Positions 43,107 to 51,525 of a DNA stretch of 63,108 bases are shown here, piece after piece. Source of the stretch: Syntrophomonas sp. (GTDB taxonomy: Bacteria; Bacillota; Syntrophomonadia; Syntrophomonadales; Syntrophomonadaceae); assembly GCA_016841875.1 (NCBI GenBank), contig JAENYG010000020.1, positions 1 through 63,108 of the forward strand, written 5' to 3'. The notes under the pieces were generated by a model. It did no database searches and was not told the origin of the DNA. It was given only the letters and a program-made list of their open reading frames with translations. Positions within the stretch are counted from its first letter, which is position 1; every line of letters starts with the position of its first letter. A program made the position numbers and the translations under genes.

Positions 43107-44399
43107 TTATGATTTCTTAGACCGGACTATAGCCAAATCCTCTGATTCATCCTGGTTAGTGTTCACATTATCGCACTTGATGACCCGGTTTTCCCAGGTG
43201 CGGATGGTCAGCTCCTCATCATCCAGGGAGAGCATGTAATCAGGAAGCAGCGGTGTTTTACCATATCCATGCGGTGCATTTATTATATAGGTCGGAATTG
43301 CTAATCCAGAGGTATAACCTCTCAGGTTTTCCATAATATTTAGTCCGGTTTCAATATTGGTCATGAAGTGAGCCGTACCTTTTACCTGTTTGGCATGGAA
43401 AATATAATAAGGACGCACTCTTATCTTGAGTAGTTCCTGATTCAGCTTTTTCATAACATGGGCATTATCATTGATCCCTTTTAATAATACCGCCTGATTA
43501 CCCAAAACTACCCCTGCTTTTACCAGTCTGTCACATGCTTTTTTGGCTTCTGGAGTAACTTCCATCGGGGAATTAAACTGGGTATTTATATACAACGGAT
43601 CATGTTTGGCGAACACCGCACACAATTCCGGAGTAATTCTCTGAGGCAGCGTAACTGGAGTTCTAGTCCCCAATCTTTTAATTTCCACATGCTCCATATT
43701 GTCCAACTCACTGAGCAGCCAATCAAGTACCGAGTTGCTCAACATCAAGGCGTCTCCACCGGTTATGAGTACATCTCGGATTTCCTCATTATTCCTAATA
43801 TAATCTAGTGCCAGAACCAGATTAGCCATAGTGGCATGGGTATCCTTTTGCTCGAAATTCCGGCGTCTCTGGCAGTGTCGGCAGTACATACCGCATTGAT
43901 TAGTTACGTTTATAATCAATCGATCCGGATATCTTCTGGTTATTGTGGGTGCTGGACAGGTTTCAGCTTCTCCCATAGGGTCCTCATGACCGGTATCGTC
44001 TTGCAGTTCTCTTATATCTGGAACCGACTGCATATATATGGGGGAATTTCGATAATCAGCGGTATCAATCAAACTCAAGTAATATGGCGAAATCGCCCAG
44101 CGAAACTCCTGGGATATCTCTTCCAATTCTTGAATCTCGAAGTTTTTGAGAGGAATAAGATCTTTTAGAACTTGCACCTCACTTATGCGGTGCTTCATCT
44201 GCCATCCCCAGTTATTCCAATCCGTTTCTTTAGCACCCAAATACTTCATTATATTTTCTTTATTTTTTTTGCTTCTCTCCATCATGCTAAAACCAGTTTC
44301 TATGCTTTGTTCTACGTCTAAGTAATCCTGTATGCGGGATTTTAATTCCTCAGCTCTTTTTAACCCGGCTGCATGATCTAAGTTATAGTTTTTTCCCAT
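43107..44399 (-). CDS. Glutamate 2,3-aminomutase-like radical SAM enzyme (KamA family)
   Basis: 430 residues. Radical SAM cluster motif C169-x3-C173-x2-C176 (CGMYCRHC), ITGGDAL block, and PLP lysine K381 in HGYGK. In lysine 2,3-aminomutase two Asp (293 and 330) hold the substrate's side-chain amine, 37 residues apart; here the aligned residues are K337 and N374, the same spacing and the same Lys/Asn change known in Clostridioides glutamate 2,3-aminomutase. So the product is probably beta-glutamate, a compatible solute. No ablB acetyltransferase is adjacent, which fits. ATG at 44399 follows GGAGGA; a GTG at 44501 would add 34 residues without a good site. A cyclic-di-AMP riboswitch lies upstream. 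Confidence 0.85.
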   Translation of the reverse strand: MGKNYNLDHAAGLKRAEELKSRIQDYLDVEQSIETGFSMMERSKKNKENIMKYLGAKETDWNNWGWQMKHRISEVQVLKDLIPLKNFEIQELEEISQEFRWAISPYYLSLIDTADYRNSPIYMQSVPDIRELQDDTGHEDPMGEAETCPAPTITRRYPDRLIINVTNQCGMYCRHCQRRRNFEQKDTHATMANLVLALDYIRNNEEIRDVLITGGDALMLSNSVLDWLLSELDNMEHVEIKRLGTRTPVTLPQRITPELCAVFAKHDPLYINTQFNSPMEVTPEAKKACDRLVKAGVVLGNQAVLLKGINDNAHVMKKLNQELLKIRVRPYYIFHAKQVKGTAHFMTNIETGLNIMENLRGYTSGLAIPTYIINAPHGYGKTPLLPDYMLSLDDEELTIRTWENRVIKCDNVNTNQDESEDLAIVRSKKS

Positions 44400-44540
44400 A
44401 GTAAAGTCCTCCTTCATTGAAGTTGCTGATAGTTCAGCTGCTTTTGTGTTGAAATGATATTTATCTGCTGAATTCATATATTTCTTTACCTTCTTGATCA
44501 CCTTTACTTACCAAAGAATTATCTTTATCGGCACAAAGGA

Positions 44541-44577
44541 CAACAACAAAAACATATGCGCTTGAAGCGCAACTATG
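44541..44577 (-). terminator. Riboswitch-linked intrinsic terminator (candidate)
   Basis: On the minus strand GCGCTTCAAGCGC with outer CATA/TATG pairing is followed by TTTTTGTTGTTG. It lies between the riboswitch and the aminomutase start, where an expression platform is expected. Confidence 0.6.
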
Positions 44578-44711
44578 TATTCTCCTGCACAAGGTAAAGC
44601 AAAAATATACGCCAAATACTTGTGTCCAGCAGTAGATATCAACTGTTGATGAAAAATAAGAAAAGCTTGAGATGATGTTTAGGAATAAATATTAATCACT
44701 CATCCAACTTT

Positions 44712-44845
44712 TCCTGTAGTGCCTACGAGGTTAGCTGACGGATTCGGGCCAGGAAGCCCTACCAGTAAATCTGGATTCACCCCATTAATTGGTTCCCCCG
44801 TTTCCTGCATCGGGAGATGCAAGAATTCGGCATAAAATTGAAAAT
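44712..44845 (-). promoter_or_regulatory. Cyclic-di-AMP riboswitch (ydaO/yuaA type)
   Basis: Read on the minus strand, the conserved ydaO blocks appear in order: GCCGAAT, a variable hairpin, ACGGGGGAACC, TGGGGTGAATCC, a variable stem with GGTAGGGC, CCCGAATCCGTCAGC and TAACCTCGTAGGC. These are the hallmark sequences of the c-di-AMP riboswitch, which usually turns genes for osmolyte synthesis, K+ transport or wall turnover off when c-di-AMP is high. It sits in the leader of the glutamate 2,3-aminomutase-like gene, about 310 bases upstream. Confidence 0.9.
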
Positions 44846-44878
44846 CATTCCTGTTAAATATTCTCTATATCTATATAT

Positions 44879-44908
44879 ATTATAATGGCATACCCGTAGG
44901 TGTGTCAA
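44879..44908 (-). promoter_or_regulatory. Sigma-A promoter of the riboswitch/aminomutase unit
   Basis: Minus strand: perfect TTGACA (44908-44903), 18-base spacer, perfect TATAAT (44884-44879). The aptamer begins about 35 bases downstream of the -10. Confidence 0.85.
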
Positions 44909-45023
44909 AGCCCGAATAGTTCATTTCTAGATTTATTATCATTCTATATGCTATTTATAGGCTGTTATATAGCGATATCAAATATCTATATGATAATAAT
45001 ACAATAAATAACAAAAAAAGGAA

Positions 45024-45443
45024 ATGCAATATTCGATGCGACAGCCAGATAGCCTTCGGCATGGAATGAACAGTTTATTTAATGAAGGATTTTTTAATTA
45101 CTCCCAGGCATTGCAAAGTCCCAAAGTAGATATTTATGATTCTGGCAACGAAGTAGTTGCTTCCTGTGAAATACCAGGAATAGAGAAAAAGGATGATGTA
45201 CGCATTGATATACGTGATGATATTTTAACCATAAGCGGCACCATACGCCGGAGCGAAGAAGTGCGAGATGAACAAATGCACAGAAAAGAACGTTTTACCG
45301 GACGTTTTCAACGTTCCATACGACTACCGCATAATGTATCACCGGATAAAACTACTGCGTCCTACAAAAATGGTATTCTAGAAATTAAGATGCCGAGGGC
45401 CACGACAGGCAACCAGAAGGCTATGGAGGTAAGTTTTCACTAA
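45024..45443 (+). CDS. Hsp20/alpha-crystallin small heat shock protein
   Basis: 139 residues. The alpha-crystallin domain spans about residues 33-139: VDIYDSGNEVVASCEIPG, DILTISGT, the GRFQRSIRLPHNV strand pair and YKNGILEIKMPR with the family's GxLxI-like end. ATP-independent holdase that keeps unfolded proteins soluble. ATG at 45024 is only one base after AAAGGA; ATG at 45036 (MRQPD) is also possible. No CIRCE element is seen upstream. Confidence 0.92.
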   Translation: MQYSMRQPDSLRHGMNSLFNEGFFNYSQALQSPKVDIYDSGNEVVASCEIPGIEKKDDVRIDIRDDILTISGTIRRSEEVRDEQMHRKERFTGRFQRSIRLPHNVSPDKTTASYKNGILEIKMPRATTGNQKAMEVSFH

Positions 45444-45521
45444 TATTTTCATGAATGGACAGTCTTATGAACATATTCGGAGAATAATATTATGGACAGG
45501 AAAGTTGTTCCTTGTGTTCTA

Positions 45522-45561
45522 AATAGAGGAGCCCCCGGTGGAACACCGGGGCTCCTCTATT
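45522..45561. terminator. Bidirectional terminator between hsp20 and prfC
   Basis: AATAGAGGAGCCCC-GGTG pairs with CACCGGGGCTCCTCTATT around a GAA loop, with one unpaired C. It separates convergent genes. Confidence 0.85.
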
Positions 45562-45587
45562 ATAGCTCTATAAACAAAGATGATTTA

Positions 45588-47213
45588 CTATATGACACTG
45601 ATCAAGTCATTTTGAATATCGGCTTCATGGGGACTGGAATAAAAATAAAGCGCCGGGTTTTGCCTCTGCAAAAGAGTAAGGGTAGATTCATATTCGCAAA
45701 GGACAACTATACGCTGGTCCTGATCAGTTACACACAGGCTGCTGAGAGTACTAAGCCTACCTGGATCAACTGATGTGTTGCGGTTTGTCCACCGTGCCAG
45801 CTGATAGGGAAGTCGTTCCAGTCTGATATCAGCACCATATTCGCTTTTGAGGCGGTAGGCGAAGACTTCAAACTGAAGTTCACCCACTACACCCAATATT
45901 AAGTCCTCGGTCCGATCAGCAGTACGAAAAGTCTGGACAGTTCCTTCTTCTACCAGCTGCGCTACCCCTTTTTGGAACTGTTTGTATTTCATAGCATTAA
46001 TATTCAGCACCCTGGCAAAATGTTCAGGTGGAAATTGCGGCAGTGGTTCAAATTCAAAGCTGTCTTGAGCACACAGACTATCTCCGATGCGAAACGTACC
46101 AGTATCATGGAGTCCAATGATATCTCCGGGATAGGCTTCTTCAATAATATCCCTATCCTGAGCCAGGAACTGCTGAGGCTGGGCCAATTTTATCTTTTTC
46201 CCGCTGCGCACATGGTTAACGGTCATTCCACGTTCGAATTTTCCCGAACAGACTCGCAGGAAGGCGATTCGATCGCGATGGGCTGGATTCATGTTGGCCT
46301 GGATCTTAAAGATAAATCCAGAAAACTCGGTATTGACCGTATCCACTGGACCGATACTGCTGTTATGGGCGTGAGGTGCTGGCGCTAGCTTAAGGAAATT
46401 ATTTAAAAAGGTCTGCACTCCAAATTTGCTAATAGCACTGCCAAAAAATACTGGTGTGAGTTGTCCCTGTTTAATCATATCTTCATCAAAAGGATCTCCA
46501 GCTATATCCAGCAGATCTATTTCTTCACAAAGTTTATAATGCCGGGAAGTACCGATAAGCTCAACGATAGCAGGGTCTTTTAACCCACGTCCTTCCAGGG
46601 AAATAGATTGGGACTGCCCGTCTTTACGGTACAGTTCTATCTGTTGGTTCTGGCGATCAAAGATACCGCAGAACTCATCGCCCATACCTATGGGCCAGTT
46701 CATGGGACAGGAACGGATACCCAGTACCTGTTCAAGTTCCTCCAGAAGTTCCAGGGGGTCCTTACCATAACGGTCCATTTTATTGATAAAAGTAAATATA
46801 GGGATGCCGCGCTGGCTGCAGACTTTAAAGAGTTTGATAGTCTGGGCCTCCACTCCTTTAGCGGCATCGATCAACATTACCGCGCTATCAGCCGCTATCA
46901 GAGTGCGATAGGTATCTTCACTGAAGTCCTGATGCCCCGGAGTATCCAAGATGTTAATATGGTGCCCATGGTAGTTAAACTGCATAGCACTTGAGGTAAC
47001 GGATATTCCTCGTTCCTTTTCAATCTGCATCCAGTCCGAGGTAGCGAATTTCTTGGCTTTACGCCCTTTCACTTCTCCGGCCATACGGATAGCACCACCG
47101 AAAAGCAGCAGTTTTTCAGTAAGGGTGGTTTTGCCCGCATCAGGATGAGAAATAATTGCAAAAGTCCGCCGTTTTTCGATTTGAGACTGTATTTCTTCAT
47201 GTATCATTGCCAC
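45588..47213 (-). CDS. prfC: Peptide chain release factor 3
   Basis: 541 residues, full length. GTPase motifs: G1 SHPDAGKTTLTEKLL, G2 region ERGISVTSS, G3 DTPGHQDFSED, G4 FINKMDR. RF3-specific blocks such as RKAKKFATSDWMQIE and the C-terminal LQFEVFAYRLKSEYG are present. It removes RF1/RF2 from the ribosome after peptide release. The start is GTG at 47213 with AGAGAGG 10 bases upstream; an ATG two codons later is possible. Confidence 0.95.
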   Translation of the reverse strand: MAMIHEEIQSQIEKRRTFAIISHPDAGKTTLTEKLLLFGGAIRMAGEVKGRKAKKFATSDWMQIEKERGISVTSSAMQFNYHGHHINILDTPGHQDFSEDTYRTLIAADSAVMLIDAAKGVEAQTIKLFKVCSQRGIPIFTFINKMDRYGKDPLELLEELEQVLGIRSCPMNWPIGMGDEFCGIFDRQNQQIELYRKDGQSQSISLEGRGLKDPAIVELIGTSRHYKLCEEIDLLDIAGDPFDEDMIKQGQLTPVFFGSAISKFGVQTFLNNFLKLAPAPHAHNSSIGPVDTVNTEFSGFIFKIQANMNPAHRDRIAFLRVCSGKFERGMTVNHVRSGKKIKLAQPQQFLAQDRDIIEEAYPGDIIGLHDTGTFRIGDSLCAQDSFEFEPLPQFPPEHFARVLNINAMKYKQFQKGVAQLVEEGTVQTFRTADRTEDLILGVVGELQFEVFAYRLKSEYGADIRLERLPYQLARWTNRNTSVDPGRLSTLSSLCVTDQDQRIVVLCEYESTLTLLQRQNPALYFYSSPHEADIQNDLISVI

Positions 47214-47303
47214 TGTCTTTAATCCTCTCTAATAAAAATACATCAGCTTATTATTTTATCACAAAACTCTTTCATGCCCAATAGGGCAGGGTAGGAGGAT
47301 GAA

Positions 47304-47337
47304 AAAAGGAACCAGAGGTAATTCCTCTGGTTCCTTA
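47304..47337 (-). terminator. Intrinsic terminator of the CBS-ACT gene
   Basis: Thirteen-base stem AAGGAACCAGAGG/CCTCTGGTTCCTT, 5-base loop, T-run on the minus strand. Confidence 0.85.
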
Positions 47338-47377
47338 CAGGCCGACTTTGTAGATAATATGCCAGACTGGTGAGTAT

Positions 47378-48043
47378 TTAAGTTTCATTTTCCGGGCGGA
47401 TGATTACAGATTCTACCTCATAACCCCGGTTTTCCAGCTCTTTCACCACATCGTCAATTTCCAGTTCTTCCAGGCGGATTATCAGCTTGTAAAGCCCCTT
47501 TTTTTCATCCAAGTACGCAACTGTATTAAGAATATTTTTGCCTTTGGAGGCAATCATTCCGGTAATCTCAGCCAGAGTCCCCTGACGTTCAGAGGTATAA
47601 AAGTCGATGCGGCTGTGAGTGCGTTTGACCCCCAGGATATCAATGAAGGCAACGAAAATATCTGTTTCCGTGACGATCCCCACCAGTCTGTTTTTTTCAT
47701 CGATGACCGGAAGACCGCTTATCTTGTTCTGGTGCATGAGTTTAGCAGCGGTTTCGATATAATTATCTGGACCGATGCTGATAACCTTCTGTTTCTTCGG
47801 AAGGATTTCCTTAATTTTCGTCTTCATTAGCAGGTAATTTAATTCATGAACACTCAGGGACGTAGCTGAAGAGGGTGCTGCCTTATTCAAATCGCTAAGG
47901 GTGATGATCCCAACCACTTTATCCTTTTTCATCACCGGGAGCCTGCGGATGTTGTTTTCCTCCATCAAAAAAAACGCGTCGGTAAGGCTGCTTTCAATCT
48001 CAACAGTCTTAACGTTAGCGGTCATTCGCTCCTTTACCTTCAT
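47378..48043 (-). CDS. CBS-pair and ACT-domain protein (AcuB-like)
   Basis: 221 residues. Two CBS domains (about 1-60 and 75-135; MTANVKTVEIESSLTDAF, then GIVTETDIFVAFIDIL) bind adenine nucleotides in this family, and an ACT-like domain follows (about 145-215, GTLAEITGMIASKGKN). The arrangement resembles Bacillus AcuB, linked to acetoin use, but it is widespread and its target here is unknown. ATG follows GGGGGAT. It lies downstream of the Liv transporter genes on the same strand, about 100 bases away. Confidence 0.85.
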   Translation of the reverse strand: MKVKERMTANVKTVEIESSLTDAFFLMEENNIRRLPVMKKDKVVGIITLSDLNKAAPSSATSLSVHELNYLLMKTKIKEILPKKQKVISIGPDNYIETAAKLMHQNKISGLPVIDEKNRLVGIVTETDIFVAFIDILGVKRTHSRIDFYTSERQGTLAEITGMIASKGKNILNTVAYLDEKKGLYKLIIRLEELEIDDVVKELENRGYEVESVIIRPENET

Positions 48044-48140
48044 TATTCGATCCCCCTGTCACTTTCATTTCATAAGTATCGGTTTACATCCTACCAGAGG
48101 ATAATAGTTAGTTTTGCTGAATTATTATTAGGATATTAAG

Positions 48141-48845
48141 CTAGCCTCCCAGATAGGCTTTTTTTACTTCCTCGCTCTTCAGGAGTTGTTCGGCAGATCC
48201 CTCCAGAACTATTTCACCGGTTTCGATGACATAGGCTTTGTCCGCAATTGATAAAGCCATATTGGCGTTCTGCTCGACCAGCAGGATAGTAGTACCACGT
48301 GAATTGATATCCTTAATGATGTCAAATATCTCTTTCACCAGCAGGGGGGCAAGCCCCATAGAGGGTTCATCCATCAATAATAGTTCGGGTTGAGCCATTA
48401 ATGCTCGACCGATAGCCAGCATCTGTTGTTCGCCACCGCTTAAAGTTCCTGCCTCTTGTTTACGCCGTTCCTTCAATCTGGGAAAACGGGCAAAAACATT
48501 TTCCATATCTTTTTGGATCTCTTTTTTGTTAGAACGAAGATAAGCCCCCATCTCCAGATTCTCCAGCACCGACATGGTCTGAAACACTCTACGTCCTTCC
48601 GGTACTTGAGAGATACCCAGGGCAACGATATTTTCTGGTGCAGTCTTAGTGATATCTTTTCCTTTGTAAAGGACGGCTCCGCTGCTGGGACGCAGGATTC
48701 CGGAGATGGTCTTTAGAGCAGTGGTCTTACCTGCTCCATTTGCACCGATCAAGGTAACAATACTGCCCTGCTCAACATCCAATGACAAATTTTTGAGAGC
48801 ATGGATGGCGCCATAATATACGTCGATTTCTTTAACTGCCAGCAC
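48141..48845 (-). CDS. livF: Branched-chain amino acid ABC transporter ATPase LivF
   Basis: 234 residues, the short Liv ATPase. Walker A GANGAGKTTAL, signature LSGGEQQMLAIGRAL, Walker B LLLMDEPSMGLAP and the H-loop replaced as VEQNANMAL, typical of LivF. It powers import together with LivG. GTG start at 48845 after GAGGTAGG; it overlaps the end of livG. Confidence 0.93.
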   Translation of the reverse strand: MLAVKEIDVYYGAIHALKNLSLDVEQGSIVTLIGANGAGKTTALKTISGILRPSSGAVLYKGKDITKTAPENIVALGISQVPEGRRVFQTMSVLENLEMGAYLRSNKKEIQKDMENVFARFPRLKERRKQEAGTLSGGEQQMLAIGRALMAQPELLLMDEPSMGLAPLLVKEIFDIIKDINSRGTTILLVEQNANMALSIADKAYVIETGEIVLEGSAEQLLKSEEVKKAYLGG

Positions 48846-49612
48846 TACCCTACCTCCTCACCTAGATAAGCTTCTATAACCTTCTTATTATTACGGATTT
48901 CTTCAGGTAATCCATGGGCGATGATCTGGCCATAGTCAAGCACATATATCCGTTCACATACACCCATTACCAGAGACATATCATGCTCGATCAAGAGGAT
49001 AGATAGTTGGAAATCCTTGCGGATCCACTCGATCAATTGCATGAGTTCTCTGGTTTCCTGAGGATTCATTCCGGCTGCCGGTTCATCCAGGATCAACATA
49101 GTTGGTTTGGTAGCCAAAGCCCTGGCGATCTCCAGACGGCGTTGTTCTCCGTAGGGAAGGTTAGATGCTATTTCATCCCGTTTATCCTCCAGTTTAAATA
49201 TCTTGAGGTATTCCAGAGCTTTTTCTTCAATAATCTTTTCTCCCCTAAAAAACGCTGGGGTTCTAAGAATGGTACTCAGGAGATTGTAATTTACATTTTT
49301 ATGAAAGGCTATCTTTACGTTATCGATTACACTCAAATCCTTAAACAAGCGGATGTTTTGAAATGTACGTGCAACACCTTTTTTACAGATATTGTATGGG
49401 GCCATGCCGGCGATATCTTCATTATTGAAGACGATACTGCCCCCATTTGGTTTGTAAACCCCGGTTATGAGGTTGAAGACCGTAGTCTTACCAGCTCCAT
49501 TAGGACCTATCAGGCCGACTAATTCCTGCGCATCAAGCCGGAAATTAAATTTCAGTACTGCACTGAGTCCTCCAAAGGATTTATGCAAATTAGTGATCTC
49601 TAATAAACTCAT
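48845..49612 (-). CDS. livG: Branched-chain amino acid ABC transporter ATPase LivG
   Basis: 255 residues. Walker A GPNGAGKTTVF, the LivG-specific long insertion before the signature LPYGEQRRLEIARAL, Walker B MLILDEPAAGMNP and IEHDMSLVMG H-loop. ATG at 49612 follows GGAGTGG; a TTG five codons earlier is part of that site. It overlaps the end of livM. Confidence 0.93.
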   Translation of the reverse strand: MSLLEITNLHKSFGGLSAVLKFNFRLDAQELVGLIGPNGAGKTTVFNLITGVYKPNGGSIVFNNEDIAGMAPYNICKKGVARTFQNIRLFKDLSVIDNVKIAFHKNVNYNLLSTILRTPAFFRGEKIIEEKALEYLKIFKLEDKRDEIASNLPYGEQRRLEIARALATKPTMLILDEPAAGMNPQETRELMQLIEWIRKDFQLSILLIEHDMSLVMGVCERIYVLDYGQIIAHGLPEEIRNNKKVIEAYLGEEVG

Positions 49613-50559
49613 TTTTTTCCACTCCAAATCCTGGCGAATGTTTTTCTGGTCAGCTCTTTACTTCCCATCAACCCCTGGGGGCGGTAAATCATCACGATGA
49701 TAAGGATCAAAGAGTAAATAATCATTCGCACTGCCGCATATTTCTGCAGTGCAAAAGTAAGGAAGGTGATAAATATGGCTGCAATCACTGCTCCGGTAGT
49801 GCTGCCCAGACCACCTAATACTACCATAACAACTATATCAAATGATTTCAAAAATCCAAATGTTTCAGGTTTAATGATATAGAAAAAATGTGCATATAAA
49901 ACCCCCGCCAGTCCGGCAAACATGGCACCGACCACAAAGGCCAGAACCTTATAACTGGTGGTGTTGATTCCCATCAATTCTGATGCGATCTCGTCTTCGC
50001 GAACAGAAATAATCGCTCTTCCATAACTGGAGTTAATCAAATTAACAATGACCAGTATGGTAACGATGGTGGCAGCGTAGAGCCAGGGCCAACTGGTAAG
50101 TCTGGTTATGCCCACCATTCCTGCTGGACCGCCTACGTAATCAATATTTTGGAGCACCACCCGTATGATCTCGCCAAATCCCAGAGTGGCGATGGCCAGG
50201 TAATCGCCTTTAAGCCTCAGAGTCGGGACCCCGATCAGAAAACCGGCTATACCGGCCGCCAGACAACCAACCAGGATTCCAACGATAAAGGGCATTCCCA
50301 GATTGTTGGTCATGATGACCGAAGCATAAGCGCCTACCGCCATGAAACCTGCATGCCCAAGAGAGAGCTGTCCGGTAAAGCCATTGATCAGGTTTAGACT
50401 AACTGCTAGAATGATGTTGATACACATGGAGGTTATGTTAATCTGGTAGGATTGATTGATCAATCCTACTGTCATTGCATATTGAACTATCGTAAATAAT
50501 ACGGCCAGCACGATTACTTCAAATATAAATGTCAGCCAGGTCTTTTTTTTCTCGTGCAT
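49609..50559 (-). CDS. livM: Branched-chain amino acid ABC transporter permease LivM
   Basis: 316 residues with eight to nine membrane helices and the family loop NLINGFTGQLSLGHAGFMAVGAY, FLIGVPTLRLKGDYLAIATLGFGEI, and VVLGGLGSTTGAVIAA. Inner-membrane half of the transporter, paired with LivH. ATG follows GGTGATAAG. Confidence 0.93.
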   Translation of the reverse strand: MHEKKKTWLTFIFEVIVLAVLFTIVQYAMTVGLINQSYQINITSMCINIILAVSLNLINGFTGQLSLGHAGFMAVGAYASVIMTNNLGMPFIVGILVGCLAAGIAGFLIGVPTLRLKGDYLAIATLGFGEIIRVVLQNIDYVGGPAGMVGITRLTSWPWLYAATIVTILVIVNLINSSYGRAIISVREDEIASELMGINTTSYKVLAFVVGAMFAGLAGVLYAHFFYIIKPETFGFLKSFDIVVMVVLGGLGSTTGAVIAAIFITFLTFALQKYAAVRMIIYSLILIIVMIYRPQGLMGSKELTRKTFARIWSGKK

Positions 50560-50569
50560 TTCTTATCAC

Positions 50570-51460
50570 CTACACTTTTTCGCCGGTGTTTTTGCCAAAC
50601 AATCCGGTGGGTTTAATCAGCAATATCAAAATAAGTACCCCAAAGGCTACTGCGTCCCGGTACATACTGTTTCCGTAGCCGCTGACCATGGTTTCTAGAA
50701 GCCCCATTACGAAACCTCCTACCATGGCTCCCGGTATGATCCCGATTCCACCCAGTACCGCAGCAACAAATGCTTTAAGACCCGGGATGATCCCCATCAA
50801 GGGATTGATGGTATTGTAATATACACCAACCATTACACCGGCTGCCGCAGCCAGCGCAGAGCCAATAGCGAAGGTAATGGAGATAGTTTTATCAACACTG
50901 ATGCCCATCAAAACGGCTGCTTCCATGTCCAATGATACTGCTCGCATGGCTTTTCCAGTCTTGGTCCATTTAATAATGTATTGGAGGATCAACATTAAGA
51001 CAACCGCCGAGATAAATACAAAGATATTTTTATTTAAAATTGAGATGCCCGCGATATGGTACTCCGTAATCGGAAAGGCACTACTGGGGAAAACTTTCTG
51101 GGCTGGGCCCAGGATGAAAATGGTTATATATTCTAAGAACAAGGATACGCCGATCGCTGTTATTAGCGCAGCTATACGGGTTGAATTCCGCAGTGGACGG
51201 TAGGCAACTTTTTCGATGATAACACCGAGTATGGCACAGAATAACATAGCAACCAGCATGGCTGCCAGGATGTTGGTACCAAGAAGGGTGATCGAAAAAA
51301 ATCCGACATAGGCACCTACCATCATGACATCCCCATGGGCAAAATTGATCAATTTAATAATACCATAGACCATCGTATATCCTAGTGCAATTAGAGCGTA
51401 AATCGCCCCGAGTGATAAGCCGTTGACGAGTTGTTGTGCAAATTCTATCAAATTGGCCAC
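50570..51460 (-). CDS. livH: Branched-chain amino acid ABC transporter permease LivH
   Basis: 296 residues. Opens QQLVNGLSLGAIYALIALGY with INFAHGDVMMVGAYVGF and a late AVLGGIGIIPGAMVGG, all standard LivH blocks. Start is uncertain: GTG at 51460 stands only two bases after AGGAGG, and a TTG four codons in would have better spacing. A hairpin between livK and livH probably lowers its expression relative to the binding protein. Confidence 0.92.
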   Translation of the reverse strand: MANLIEFAQQLVNGLSLGAIYALIALGYTMVYGIIKLINFAHGDVMMVGAYVGFFSITLLGTNILAAMLVAMLFCAILGVIIEKVAYRPLRNSTRIAALITAIGVSLFLEYITIFILGPAQKVFPSSAFPITEYHIAGISILNKNIFVFISAVVLMLILQYIIKWTKTGKAMRAVSLDMEAAVLMGISVDKTISITFAIGSALAAAAGVMVGVYYNTINPLMGIIPGLKAFVAAVLGGIGIIPGAMVGGFVMGLLETMVSGYGNSMYRDAVAFGVLILILLIKPTGLFGKNTGEKV

Positions 51461-51482
51461 TTCCTCCTACTACTACTTAATA

Positions 51483-51513
51483 AGAAAGAGAGGGCTCAAC
51501 CCCCTCTTTCTTT
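51483..51513 (-). terminator. Attenuator hairpin between livK and livH
   Basis: AGAAAGAG-GGGG pairs with the complementary CCTCTTTCT arm (one mismatch) around a short loop, with a weak T-rich tail on the minus strand. Typical of partial terminators after binding-protein genes. Confidence 0.6.
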
Positions 51514-51525
51514 TAACTGCATATT

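Noticed and set aside
43602-44168. Rightward frames opposite the aminomutase
   Set aside because: Antisense to a gene with clear catalytic motifs; no start signals.
44940-45023. Possible CIRCE operator before hsp20
   Set aside because: No TTAGCACTC-N9-GAGTGCTAA type repeat is present.
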